DNA from: Wyeomyia smithii
Lineage: Eukaryota; Arthropoda; Insecta; Diptera; Culicidae
Reading direction: 5' to 3'
DNA: 64,000 nucleotides
Assembly: GCF_029784165.1 (NCBI RefSeq)
Contig: NC_073695.1
Coordinates: 229,495,916 to 229,559,915 of the forward strand
Position 1 is the first letter of the stretch. The number at the start of each line of letters is the position of its first letter. Of this stretch, positions 21,724-33,539 are shown piece by piece. The position numbers and the translations under genes were made by a program. Under the pieces are notes generated by a model. The model was given only the letters and a program-made list of their open reading frames with translations, was not told where the DNA came from and searched no databases.

Positions 21724-24491
21724 GTAAGTTAGTCCAAGTTATTGTCTTTTTTTAATTACATTTCTGTTTTCTATACTGGAATGCATTCTGTGAAATTGGA
21801 AATGAAACTGGTAAATGGTCCGTCAGATTTCAAACGATAATAACAGCATAACCACATGATGGATAACAATAACCAATATGTTGCTAGATAGATAAATTGT
21901 TTAACAGTTTTGTAATATGGTAGTTATCATTATAATTTCATTGCTCAGCGGAGAAAATTCACAAATTTACGCGAACAATGAATTAATCACATACGAGCAT
22001 GGCTTAAACAAACGACAAACCACAACTACATGAAGAAAAACACCTTGAACATCGCGAAATTTGTAAATGTTAAAAATGATTTCAAATTTCAAAATGATCG
22101 CCATCAAAATGTTATTAAAACATAAAAATTCCTAATCATATACTAAGTGGGCTTAGACCTGGTTTAGTCATTCTTACAACCGTTTTAGGTCAATAATTCG
22201 TGCATATCTATTCTTGCCTTGAGATAGCAAAATATTGTCTTTGTTCGAAGAAATAACGGACCATTCAATTCTGCGTTCCGGGCGTTTAATTAGCGTCTAA
22301 TTGGCGCTGAATTTTCGCATCTAAGATGAATTCTGCTGGCTTTGTTCTTCCAACACAACCTCTACGCTTCCGTCGTTGAAATAATCGCTAGATTTGACGC
22401 AATAAAACCCACAGCGATCGAATTAACTCCAGATAACACCACCAGAAAGAACAAATCTTAATGACATTTTTTTTATTGAACCGGTTGATTCAGGTTCAGT
22501 TGCACGGAAATTGAATTGAAATCAATGAGGCATCCGTGAACAGAATTATTTTACCGTCTGGAACATAAAGGTCATGGAGCATGTTGCTCTTTAGTAATGT
22601 CGAAGCGTAAAAAGTTGAGTGCCTGCTAAAATGGTATTTTTGTGTCTTCTTCAAATAACTCAAGAATTCCATAAATTCAGCGCTCGTTTATTTCGTTGAT
22701 CGTTGAAGACACCATTATCATAGCATTAGAAGGCAGGAAACCAGTGAATATACGAGAACGATTCTAGACCCTGGAATAGCACACAGAAGCACTGCGCTGT
22801 TTGTTTATTTTCCTTTTGATTTAAAATCACATTTTCGTTCTACTCCTCGTCCTAGCAGCTCCAGATGAGCAAGGATTCGCTCGGAGGCAACGAAGCGAGA
22901 GACCGGTTGTAATTTGATTTAGTCTCAAACGGATATTACTCCAGACAAAAGCTCTATATGGAACAATTAGTTCACATTTTTCTAGTAAGACTATCCACAA
23001 ACACTATTTGCAAACAGTGTAAAATAACACACACGAGACGACCGCATCGATGGTTGAGCTCACATAACAAACAGTAAATCTTTTCACTATTCGACAATGT
23101 TTGCACTAACAAATCGTTATCGCTAGAACTGTGGAGCACTCTACCAAACTATAGCAATGACCAGGCGGCCGTCTGGCGCCGAATACTCCAAAAGCGCATT
23201 CGAATTTGTTGCCGACCGCCGGAGGAAAGCGGAACTAACAGCGCCAAACGTCAAAAGGCGAGAATAAGAATGCATACGCGATTATATTTCAGTCAGCAGA
23301 CGAGTCGGTAAACTCAATTTTTCGCTGTATCATTGCTTTTTCCTGCCAACCAACACCAGCCGGGCCCCGTCCGGGGGCGTGAGTCCGGTCCGGTTCGCTC
23401 ATCGCCTTCATCGAAACCGTCCGGCTGTGGAGCATAGAAATGATAAAGCAACAATTTGCGTCCAGCCGATGCCGATCCAGTTGACCAGACTGGGAAGAGC
23501 GTAAGAAGAATCGAAAGGTGAGCTGAGGTGGGTCACGAAACCGCACTCTAGCTGGCTTTGGCCGAAATGAACTGAAGTCTAGAAGCTTAGCAACTCTCCG
23601 CTGTCGGTACCACTTCCAAGAATCAGCAGGATCTCCAGCAGATTGCACGGGTCAACACGCGGAAGGCAGATGCCAGTTTCGGGCTGCTGTTCATAATCTA
23701 TTATTCATTCCATGTTTGTGTACCGAGTAATCGATGCGATCCCGTCCGGTTCGGTTTTCGTATTTGCTAGTCACGACCATTCCGATTTCGATAGTTGAGG
23801 TAATTATTGTTTCTCTTTTCGATAGCTCCATATTGCCTACTGGCGGCGGCGGCAAGTTCATATCGCCATTGCATCATCATCGTCAGCATCATTATCATCA
23901 CTGCCTGCATGAACGAGCGTAGGATTTTTTGAGGAGGTGCGGTGTATTAATTTTTAGATCTTCAGAATAAGCTGTCGGAAGCATACAAATGGTTTCATTA
24001 TGACACTGTACCGGTTGATTAGAAATTCAATTTTTTCGCGCCGTTTTATCATGAACGTTGGTTCCCCGTAACAACTGCCGAAGGTTATTTCAAAGTTCCT
24101 GATTGTTGTCTATTCATTGAATGTTACGAAATTGAAATTGGTAATTTCGTTTCAATTCTCTGTATTTTTTTCAATACTAGATTTATAAACTCTACATTGC
24201 TCTGACTGTAGTCTTTCGATATTCAATCATACATTTCCATTTATTTTGCTCTAGAAAACTTTCTAATTTATTATTTTATTATCTTTGGAATTATAGATGA
24301 TTTAAATTACTATGCGCCACAGAATCAATTTTAAAAAGTGACCAAAAAATATCAAACATATCCAATACTTACCTTTAAAAAGTACAAATTTCCGATTAGC
24401 GTTATGCTAGTAAGGTCACATCAGAAACGTGTTATTTGCAGGAAATTTTGATTTTCGATTTGATTTTGAAAAACCAAGGCACGTCAAATAA
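21724..24491 (+). other. Presumed first-intron sequence, unique-looking
   Basis: Follows the donor at 21723. At 22840-22900 and 23150-23930 the sequence is GC-richer, with a 119-codon minus ORF (23289-23648) and a 62-codon plus ORF (23734-23922). Neither has a domain; the plus ORF ends in a His-rich run from a CATCAT/CATTAT microsatellite (about 23869-23902). An isolated TCAGTC initiator match at 23289 lacks a DPE at the right spacing. It could hold regulatory DNA or an alternative promoter. Confidence 0.35.
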
Positions 24492-24670
24492 TGGTAGAAA
24501 TTTATGGTAAATATTGCATAAGTAAAAGAACTTATAACGAATGGTTTTACCACCACACAAATGGTACTTTCGACGTCAAGGATAAGGAGGGTCCTGGTGC
24601 TATAAAGAAATTCGTGGACGAAGAATTGGAGGTGAAGCCATCACAGGAGTTCTCTAATGATGATAACTGA
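24492..24670 (+). pseudogene. Mariner transposase, N-terminal fragment
   Basis: Plus-strand translation from about 24495 gives EIYGKYCISKRTYNEWF then NGTFDVKDKEGPGAIKKF and VDEELE, ending at a stop near 24670. This matches the region of mariner transposases between the two helix-turn-helix motifs (family pattern EWF..F..G.FDV.DK.R.GRPKKFEDEELE). The usual Arg-Pro-Gly GRP hinge is changed to GPGAI. Downstream DDD catalytic parts are absent here. A separate mariner fragment with the central region is at 62310-62560. Confidence 0.75.
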
Positions 24671-24755
24671 TACATTTGAGCCAAACATTTAACGAAAAAC
24701 GGCCACATTTCAAGAAAAGACAAGGCAAAGTGAATCGACACTCGACCACATATAA

Positions 24756-25690
24756 CAGTGTGCTACAGCGATTTAGAACTTCTAAAATGACCTAGTGTAG
24801 GTTGTAGGCCTTGTTGAATGTCACATTAGCTCATACCAGAAATTTTCGAAACACCCTCAAAACTTGAATTTATGGTCAAAATGCCGTTTTTTGAACTTCA
24901 GTGCATATAATTTTTTTTAACTCGGTTATTTCTCAGCCGATTATCATTGTTTTAGCAGTTTCGGAAAGGGGAAATATAGAGTTTTCAAAATATATACAGG
25001 GGTGTACTAATTTCATCGAAACATGTTGCGGTATTTAAGTTTAAATCTATTTTTTTACCCTTTTCTTCACAATTTTTCAATTTAACTTGAAATTTGCCAC
25101 TTATTATTCTAGGAAAAGTACTACAAACACACTAGCAGTTTGAAAGTATATTCAATAACAAATCAAACAGGAGTGGTTTAATGAAAATCGGTTGATGTTT
25201 GGCTGAGTTATATATTTTTTAAGTGAAACAGAATTTTTGGCATTTGTTGCAAAATTATTCAACGGTGCTACACATGAAAGGGGAATGCCAGAACTACAGG
25301 TGTGACCTAGTGAAGCTTGTAGTTCTAGTCGAGTGTTACTTGCGTCCATACTTTAAGTTATTTAAATACCCTTAAAATTTGAAGGTTTGGTCAAAATCCT
25401 GTTTTTTGACCTCAGCTCACATTATTATTTTTACTCAGTCACTGTTCAACCGGTTCTTTATATTTTGGCCGTTTTAGAGAGGTGAAAATTATGGCTTTCA
25501 AAACATATAGATACGGCAAATTTTAAGTTGAATTGAAAAATTCCGAGTTGAAAAAATTGTATGCGCTGAGGTCCAAAAGCGGCATTTTGACAATAACTAG
25601 TGTGAGCGAGTGTTACACTCAACAATGCCTACAACCTACACATGGTCACTTCAGAAGTTCTTGCACATCTCTTACATTTGTAGCACAGTG
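24756..25690. repeat. Foldback-like array of direct and inverted ~500 bp units
   Basis: The unit GACCTAGTG...GTAG followed by GTCAAAATGCCGTTTTTTGA, then TTTTCAAAA.ATATA at 24775-25010, recurs in direct orientation at 25300-25510. A partial inverted copy at 25525-25660 contains CCTACAACCTACAC and GGTCCAAAAGCGGCATTTTG. The outer ends are inverted (CAGTGTGCTAC at 24756; CACTGTGCTAC in reverse complement at 25690). No protein domain was found. Confidence 0.65.
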
Positions 25691-25699
25691 TAATCAATC

Positions 25700-26599
25700 T
25701 AGAAACGCTAGATAAAAAATTGGGTGCATTCATAGATAGCGTTAAAAACGAGCCGTTTTTCCGACACAGAATCCATATGCTGCCAGAAAGATGGATGGTG
25801 TTTAGCGATGGACAATATTTTTACAAATTATAGCCACAATTGTACACCTTATTACGTGGGAATTTATCTCCTCGGAATTAATTTGCGGAGAACCTTTCTT
25901 CCACTATAAACATTTTCTTAGTCGGGCGAGTTTATATCACGGTTTCTGGAGTTTCAGTTAACTTGTATGTAACGGAGGGAAGCTGGTTGTTCTGAGTATT
26001 AATTTTAAAAATAATTTTTATTTGTCCAGTCTAGCCTTGCAACTTTCAGAGATTATTTAGAACGGTCCTGAGAACCACATATCACAACTTAAAACGCATA
26101 AGCCTTGAAATATAGCTTCAACACCTATCATACGACTCAAAACGTGAATCCAGGAAAAACTTGGCGTTATCAGAGAATTGGATTGTTGAAATATAAAGAA
26201 ATATTTTCCAAAGCTTCGTGACAATCAAGAGCATACATTATGTTGAACTATCGCGAACATTGTTTGTATCTGGAAAGGCCTGAAAAGTCAGTGAATTCTT
26301 TTGCTTGAAAATAGTTTTGCCCTAAGAATCTACTTTTGCGTTTCGTCAATGGTCAAATGTCAACCAACACTAACTCTTTTCTTCGTATCATGACACTGAA
26401 AAGTATATTCATATGGCCATTTCTAGCTCTTAACTCGGTAGTAATATGATTACAGTACACAATTTGATTGCTTAAAAGATGTTGAAAATGAGGAGCAAAA
26501 TATGGATTCTATAGTACGAATAAAATGCTTTCTTGGCGTGTGTTTGATGAAATTTCATCACCAGATCACATGCAAATCCTCTTCGATTATTGTTCAGAA
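25700..26599. other. No gene seen
   Basis: No long ORF. Part of 26270-26600 may be the decayed upstream portion of the Jockey fragment that follows, but I could not recognise motifs. Confidence 0.4.
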
Positions 26600-26985
26600 T
26601 AAATCTTACAAGATACTTTAAAGAGACTCTCGATCGATATTGGTGTTCCTCAAGGGAGTAACATTTGTTCTGTATTATTCTTGTTATTCATAAATGATAC
26701 TGAGAACCTGAGCCTTTGTCGCTCATCGAGACTTTTCGTAGATGACACGGCTTTGTTCCACCCTCGCACCAGTATTCACTCAATTCTCAATGATATTGAG
26801 ACAGATCTGGTAACTCTTGAAGAATACTTTAATGAAAATCATTTTCCGTAAATTCAACCAAAATAAAATATATGATTTTCGACTCATCGTGTAAAAAAAT
26901 TGCTCAAAACCCTAATTCATATAACCATATGAAGCATGTATAGAGCAAAGTTTCTTGAAATATGTGGGGGGCATGCTAATTAGCT
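26600..26985 (+). pseudogene. Jockey-type non-LTR reverse transcriptase fragment
   Basis: One frame reads GVPQGSNICSVLFLLFIND (RT block with the conserved GVPQGS), then LFVDDTALF, which contains the catalytic DD pair, then NDIETDLVTLEEYF. A stop interrupts the following NENHFP region. The weakly preserved STKIKYMIFDS corresponds to the block after the catalytic site. Upstream palm and fingers are lost, and an in-frame stop lies near 26606. It is 5'-truncated as is usual for non-LTR insertions. Confidence 0.82.
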
Positions 26986-27421
26986 ATCGTAAAACAGAAC
27001 ATACACAAACTTGGGTCTAGAGCGCATTACGTACTACGGTCCATTAACCCTTAAATGCGCACGACGTTAAAAATCATCTAAAAACATAAAATCTTTGTTT
27101 AACAGGTTTACTGCTCTAAAACTAACCAATATGCGTAAAAAAATTAGAAGACTTATTTTTTAGTGTGGTAATATGTTATTTTTAAACAACACTGTAACTT
27201 TATCGCTGAATAAAGTCGATACAATTACTTTTGTTAACAGTAACTTTAAAATTGCCCTCTTGTTAGTATAATTACTGATAATTCAGACATTATCACTAAC
27301 CACTAACCTTATTTTAAAATTTATTTTCAAAGACAGTCACCACCAGTCGGGAATCTCGTCATGTTTTTTTTTGTTTCCGAGATTTTGACAGCAAAAATAA
27401 AAACAAAACATTCAAATACAG
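26986..27421. other. No gene seen
   Basis: A+T-rich, no ORF or repeat partner recognised. Confidence 0.5.
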
Positions 27422-27931
27422 TACAGTCAAACCTGTTTTTGTGCGAAGGATAGGGACTGCATAAAATAAATCGCATAAAAAAAATCATGCAGCTACAAAA
27501 CAATATTTCCACAGCATTATTGAAAAAAAAAACTTTTTTTATGCGGTGGATAAGGACCACATAAAAAAATTCTAAGTTAAAAATAACTCGAAAGTTGTTG
27601 ATTCTGATTTAGAATAACTATGAGAACAATTTTAAAATATCGGATTGATGAACGAAACTTTTTTAAACATACTAATCCTTTCAACCGCTTTCCTTCGTAG
27701 GCAAGCAATTCGTGACTTTTCCTTCGTAAAACTGGCTCAAATAGTCATTTTTGGACGCAACACCTCTGTAATGCGTTGGAATTGATTCCAAGAATCGGAA
27801 ATGTTAAATGGCTGAAAATGTCGGAAGTGGTCCTTTTTCATATACCGCACAAAAAAAATAATCGCATAAAAAAAGTCGCACAAAATTAATTTCGCACAAA
27901 AAAGAGCCGCACAAAAACAGGTTTGACTGTA
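27422..27931. mobile_element. 506 bp pogo-type MITE
   Basis: The element spans 27424-27929. The left end CAGTCAAACCTGTTTTTGTG is exactly repeated in inverse complement at the right end, and TA duplicates flank both (27422-27423, 27930-27931). Subterminal TTTTGTGCG/TTTTATGCGA motifs are repeated on both arms, and the interior contains a GGATAAGGACCACATAAAA variant. CAGT termini with TA targets fit pogo/Tigger derivatives. It has no transposase. Confidence 0.85.
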
Positions 27932-28500
27932 AATGTATAAATTTAAAGTATAAAACCGATTGTTCATCTTGACACACAGACGTTATCGCTAGTTTTTTTT
28001 ATCGTGAATTCATTCGAAGGAACTAAGTTTTACTGGGATATCACATTGTTAATTTTGTACGGTTCTCCCCGTTAAGTGGGCGTCCACTACCACAGAGCAC
28101 CTTGTAAGCTTTTTGATGTAGGGATCGGTTGAAGAAAATCCTTTAGAAAACTGTTTAGTGAAGTAAAACTAACACGTAATTGAGAACATATAAAAAATCG
28201 TTAACAATATACAACAAAGAAAATCAAAAATCTAGGAGGAACAGTTTTAAGCAAATATGTGAACGTACCGAAAATATATCCACTGCAGCCAGGACCAGTA
28301 TTAAACTGGAGAACGGTCAACCTTAAATGCGATTTGGATTGAATCCCAGGAACTTACCTACTCCGTATTCAGTAATCGAAGTTAAAATTGGCAATAGACT
28401 TCCTCCAACTTTTCGAGACTCGGGTAATGTAAGGAATACAGCCAGTTTTTGTTCAAAAGAGCAAGAAACCCCTTATTCCAATCATTGCGGAGATTAGTTA
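27932..28500. other. No gene; possible decayed LOA upstream region
   Basis: Sequence directly upstream of the LOA reverse transcriptase fragment, presumably its decayed continuation from about 28440. No motifs are readable before 28500. Confidence 0.35.
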
Positions 28501-28920
28501 AATGAGCCAAACCAGAGTTATTTTTATACCAAAGCCTTCTGGTAGACGAGTTCAACATTCATCTTTTTAGAAATCGCGAAATAACTAATTGATCATCATA
28601 CAAAAACAGTTTAGAGAGCCAATCCGTCGAGTAAATTTCAGTTTGCTCTTAAGAATAATGGCACATGGTAATTCATTCAGGACAAGGAAATTTCTTTGGC
28701 AGCCTTTCTCAATATTGAAGGAGTATTTGATAGTGCATCTCACTACTCAATGAAAATAGCCATGAGAAGGCACAGCATAGACAGGAACACAATAAAGTGG
28801 ACTTAAGTATATCTAGTTAGTCGAGAAATGCTCAGCTTAGGTGGGACACTAAAAAGAAAAACCGCTGAAGAATGTCCTCAAGGCGGAATTTTATCACCCT
28901 TGTTGTGGTAATGAGTTTTC
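28500..28920 (+). pseudogene. LOA-type non-LTR reverse transcriptase fragment
   Basis: VIFIPKPSGRR is readable near 28515. A single frame from 28681 then gives LAAFLNIEGVFDSASHYSM, which contains the Asp of the first catalytic block in the usual LDIEGAFDN-like context, and after one stop CPQGGILSPLLW. The CPQGGxLSPLLW block is characteristic of LOA/R1-group elements. The sequence breaks off at about 28920, where an RTE element of opposite orientation starts. It probably resumes with the RNase H part at 30505-30937. Confidence 0.8.
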
Positions 28921-28935
28921 GACGACCCTAATCAG

Positions 28936-30500
28936 ACTTACTTACTTATGTGTTCCAAGCACCCGTAGTCGTACATAGGGCCGACTTGGAAGATTTCCAT
29001 CCTGGGCGGTTGCTCGCCTTAGCCTTGAACTGAGCCCAGGTCATATTCTTATCGATTTCTTCGATTAACTTGTTGTGGTTGCGTCGCCACGAACCCCTAG
29101 GGCAGAGGCAGTTCTGCTGCGATGTCCTGCTGGACTCCGTTCCAGTCCAAAGCTTGCTTGCAGATTTCTTTTCTGCTCCTACGAAGTGTGCGGCCGATCC
29201 GACTCCACCTTCGTTCCCGAATTTTTGTTACTGTCGGCTTCTGATGGCACCGGTGATGGTACTCGGCATTTGATATCTAGTGTTGGAGCCACCAAACACG
29301 AATTAAATATCGCGGGCATCGGTTGACGAGAACCTGCAGGTTCTGGGTGTTCTTCACTGACATATATCGGGTCTCGACGTTCTTTGGCAGCACAGATTTC
29401 ATATTTGAGTTGAAAAATTCGCAAAAGCAGCCCTAGCCTTCTTGATCCTTGCACCTTTACCATTCTGTGTTCCGCCGTCTGCCACTATCTGGCTGCCGAG
29501 ATATTAGAAGCTTTCGATTTTCTCCACTAATTGTCCACGTTTACTTCCAACGATATGGTTTGCTGACGTTGATGTTGAGGCCAGTCGCCGAGGAGCGTAT
29601 ATCTAGATCGTCGAGCTTACTCTGCTTATCAGAGCGCCATTGTGCCTATAATGCAAAGTCATCAGCCAAATCGAAGTGGTTGAGGTGCTCAATTAAGATA
29701 GGCTGCCAGAGCAGCTCACGGTTTGGAACGCGGTCAATTGCACCCATCTCGTCGATGAGGAACAGTTGCGGTGATAATATACATCCTTGCCTCGCAGCAG
29801 CGACTACCTGAATAGGGTCGGACAAGGCGTTATACAGGACTCTGCATATGAGAGCTTCGTACTGCACTTCGATGAGGTTGATGATTTTATTTGGGATTGC
29901 TTTGCATCTTAAGGTAACCCATAAATTTTCGGGGTTAAGTAGGCAAATATAGGGACTCTTGGAACTCATTGACCAGCTCCAGGATAAAGCGGAGCTGCCT
30001 GCTACTGTCGGAGAATCGCGTCGATTTTCTTCTGTATCCGATCTATGATAACTTTGCACAGGACTTGAGCATGATATCTCTCCAATTGTCGCATAAGGCA
30101 AATCCCCCTTCTCGAAGACTTTAACTAAGTCTTGCTTTAGAATTAATTACGGAATACTCATGTGACTTTGTGCACTGCTTAATGAGTAAAGAGTAAATCT
30201 TCTAAGACCATTTCGTGATTTTCAAGGAATTGTGCAAAAAGCTCGTTGTTCTCGCTCATTTCTTCGAGACCATGACGTTTCATGACACGCTGATAGTCCG
30301 TGTTATCGGTGCCGATCTTCGCATTGAAGTCGTCAGTGTAAATCTTTGTGTCGCCTTTTGGAACCCTACCACGATGGCATTTAGTGCATTACAAAAGTTC
30401 TCCTTACCCTGTATCTCGGCAGCATCAGTTAGGAACAAGGTGATCTCAGAATTCGGTAAGGGTCTCTTAAATTCTGCACAAACAATTTCGAAATGAATTA
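28936..30500 (-). pseudogene. RTE (JAM-like) non-LTR retrotransposon, nearly full 3' part
   Basis: Read on the minus strand in the expected order. At 30400-30200 is part of the AP endonuclease (DFNAKIG, then HGLEEMSENNELFAQF). At 30120-29640 is the reverse transcriptase, with KIINLIEVQYEALICRVLYN, then RQGCILSPQLFLI, then HFDLADDFAL carrying the catalytic DD pair. At 29640-29470 is the SATGLNINV block. At 29110-28946 is the C-terminal MTWAQFKAKASNRPGWKS, ending in a stop at 28946-28948. The 3' end is followed by short TAAG repeats, typical of RTE tails. Several frameshifts and an internal loss between endonuclease and RT make it inactive. Confidence 0.88.
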
Positions 30501-30504
30501 TTAA

Positions 30505-30937
30505 CAGGCGCAGGACTCCATAAATTCTTTCCTATAGGACACTACCTAAAAATATTCCAGGCGGAAATATCTACGATAATAATTCGCCAAAATGCGTCTG
30601 AAAAAAAATTACCGACCGCGCGTATTTACTTTTTTGCGATAGTCATTGGATTTCTGGTCACTGGGGAATTGAAGCAAATGCGATTACGACAGTCGAAAAG
30701 ATTCCTAGACAAATCGCGAGCCTTGCAAGAAAGACCTGAGGACATTTATTCTCAGGGCACTATTCGAGTAATGATTATTTCAAGAGGCTAGGCAAACGAT
30801 ACATGTATGTCACCTTTATGGTTTTGAAGGCAAAATCTTAAAACATCTACTTTGCAAATGTCGAGTATTAACACAATGCAGAATGCGTATCTTTCGTAAG
30901 AGACACGTAAAACCTGCTGATATTTGGAATGAAAGAT
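30505..30937 (+). pseudogene. LOA-type element, RNase H and C-terminal remnant
   Basis: IFQAEI is readable near 30560. HWISGHWGIEANA at 30643-30681 is the conserved RNase H block (family WVPGHxGIxGNExAD). An open frame at 30847-30937 reads LLCKCRVLTQCRMRIF and KPADIWNER, then a stop, resembling the Cys-containing C-terminus of LOA/R1-group ORF2. It has the same orientation as 28500-28920 and is most simply the other side of the same element, split by the RTE insertion. Confidence 0.7.
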
Positions 30938-31329
30938 GAGGTTGTAAACTTTATACAGGGCGGATTACCTAACTTTCTTTTGACAAAGATTTCTTTTGAC
31001 AAAGAAAACCAAAGATTGACGAGAATATAAATGGAGTTGCCTATAATAGAATCTTTTAGGTACATATAAAACTCGTCGGCGTGCTTAACAATCTAATTTG
31101 AAATGTTGGCTTAATTTTCTGATTTTCTTTATGTTTACACCACGTTTATTTTATTTAGTTAATAGAGATGTTTTGATGAAATCCCTGAATGTATACTTAA
31201 CATTACTTTCAGTATTATACAGGATTATAAATCATCGTTAGCTAATCGGAACTTGCTCATTGCTAGCTTTCTATAAATTGTATAAATTCCTGACAGATTT
31301 TACAATTTGTTACACTAGTTTTTAACTGT
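30938..31329. other. No gene seen
   Basis: A+T-rich. A TTCTTTTGACAAAG unit is duplicated in tandem near 30976-31006. Confidence 0.5.
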
Positions 31330-33200
31330 AAGCGCTGTTATAAATTTCATTAATATCCTTCCATCTCTAAGAGGAGTTGAACTCCAAACCAGCCTCCTCC
31401 CTTGTACACATCTATGCATCACTTCTATTCTGGTCAGTTTTGAAAGACTTTCTTCTCGCTTCCTAACAATCGGCATGCATCGCATCGCCTTATAGCGGTA
31501 ATCGAAATTCTAACCGGTCCAGTTTTATTCTCAATGGATGGAATCGAACGACCGTGCGTGGCTGGAAGGCTTTCTTAGCACCACAGCAGCTAGGGTAAAC
31601 TTCGAACGTCCAAATGGCATGGCACTTGGAGGAGAAAAGGAGTACAGTTATAAAACCTCTGTTTGTACGGTTTGGCGCATTGGTGCGGTGCGGTGCGATG
31701 GTGGATGCCGCAATGAAGAGATTGTGTTCGATCTGATCGCTTGCGTTCTGTCCGAATGATTCGACCGAATGGTGGCGGTGTGATGATAGTCTGACTGCAC
31801 TCCTCGTCCGAGAATGACCGGAAATTGTGGTTTTTCGTCTTTAATTACAGCCCGCAGGGCAGAAAATGATTGAACAAAGCTCGCTCGGAAGTGGAGCTAT
31901 GAAGCATTATCTGTTTGCAGTTCGGTTTACGACCGTTGATCGTTGATCTGACCGATCTGCGGCAAACGGGTATTCAGTTGATAAATTGATGGATAGAGCT
32001 TGGCAGAAAAGTTGACTAACGAAATATTTCCGCACTGGTAACATCAAATAAATAGAAAGGAGAGAGAATAACCGCAAGCGTTAGCCTCATTCTTGACGTA
32101 AAACCCATCGAAGTCGATGATTGCACAAACTGTCCCAAACCACACTGAAGCACCCGAGAGTGGAGCAGCGGTGAAACCACCGAGAAGGAAGGCAAAACTG
32201 TTGCTTGTTTATGCAAATCACGGTAGTCGGGTGCCAAGAAGCTTCGTAGGCAGCAGGAGCATGTGGGACCGGTTCTCCACATACATTTCTTCGCTTTGCC
32301 CGTGACAGTATAGCAAAGAAGCCTTGACGATCGCCCCGGCAGAACGTGGGAGGCGGAACGCGATCGAATTGGCCGCTTTTTTTTCTGTATTGTGGAACGG
32401 AAGATGACGTGCAACCATTGTGTGACCGCGCGAGTGGACAGAAAGCTGATCCCATTGTTTGCTCTCTTGAGGCCAACGGTCCTTGGCTTTTTGGTGAGCT
32501 TCGCTGATCTACTCGCAGTTATTTGGATTGCGGTTAAAAAAGCATCCGGCAAGTCATTCAATGCCGCACTGCCTTGTTGGTTTGGGAGGGGCTGCACTGA
32601 GCCAGAATCTGAAATGACTCGTATTTTTTGGAACCAAACTATAATCGAAGCATTGCAAAACTTTTTTAGCTTCAACGGATGAACCAAAAAAAATATTTCT
32701 CATTTACAAACTAGTGATTATTTATTGTCAACCGAAGTTCGAAACCCCCATTAGCAGCGGCAGCGTGTCGATTAGCTGAGCTAAGGTTAAATAAATCGCA
32801 CCGTGGGCTCTTCAAACCGACCGCTGGCAGGTTGGGATTTCCCATGTCCGAGAGCCGTATTGCAACAAGACGAAGCGGACCTGCAACTTTATGAGCCGTC
32901 GTCATCATCGCTGCCGTCGTCTATCTGCCATTTGCTAACAAGAACAGGCCCAATAATCGTATCACCATAAAGCCCATTCACGACTGCACGAATCAAGTGT
33001 GTACCGGTGCCGGAGCTCAGCTTGCCGCCGGCGGTTATGTTACATAATAGCAGCAGCTCTGCTGTAGTGGTACAGCACAGGTAAACAGCCGGATCGAAAG
33101 ATAAAATCAGCAACATTTTGGTTTTGACATCGAAAAAAAGTCTCGAACTTCGCTTTTCGAAATATGTTGTGCGAATCGGTTACTTATTGATGTGTTGTGA
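31330..33200. other. GC-richer unique block; no convincing gene
   Basis: About 1.9 kb with balanced base composition between A+T-rich transposon sequence. The longest ORF of the window is here: 223 codons on the minus strand at 32016-32687. Other frames on both strands of the same stretch are also open for 62-129 codons, which points to low stop density rather than coding. I could not recognise a domain, signal peptide or repeat in the 223-residue frame. Intronic or intergenic regulatory DNA is more likely. Confidence 0.4.
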
Positions 33201-33539
33201 GTGTTTTACAATGGGGAGTACGTGCGTTGAATGTTTATTTTCTTACCTCGCCTGTGTAAATAGTGAAATTATTTGACAGACGCAATGATTATGATTATCT
33301 GCAATGCAGAATTTCTATACAGAAGGTTTGATGGGACAGGTTTCTCGCCATCTGTTTTTGTATTCTTGTTGTTAAAACTGCTTAAAGTGCTTGCCTTAAT
33401 GGTCTAAAATAAAATGACACTAAACTTCTCATCTCTCACAGATCATAGTAATTTTAACTAAAGGCAATCTGCCCACTACTCGCATCAGTGCGATATCAAC
33501 AAATCGTTCCCTCAGTTGTGGAATACATAAAAATAAAAA

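Noticed and set aside
23289..23294. TCAGTC initiator match
   Set aside because: No DPE at +28 and a preceding TATATTTCAG could equally be read as an acceptor; not enough to call a promoter.
29449..29811. 120-codon plus ORF
   Set aside because: Opposite-strand shadow of the RTE reverse transcriptase, which reads convincingly on the minus strand.
32016..32687. 223-codon minus ORF, the longest in the window
   Set aside because: Other frames on both strands of the same segment are also long and open, no domain or splice context was recognised, and composition alone explains it. Not called as a gene.
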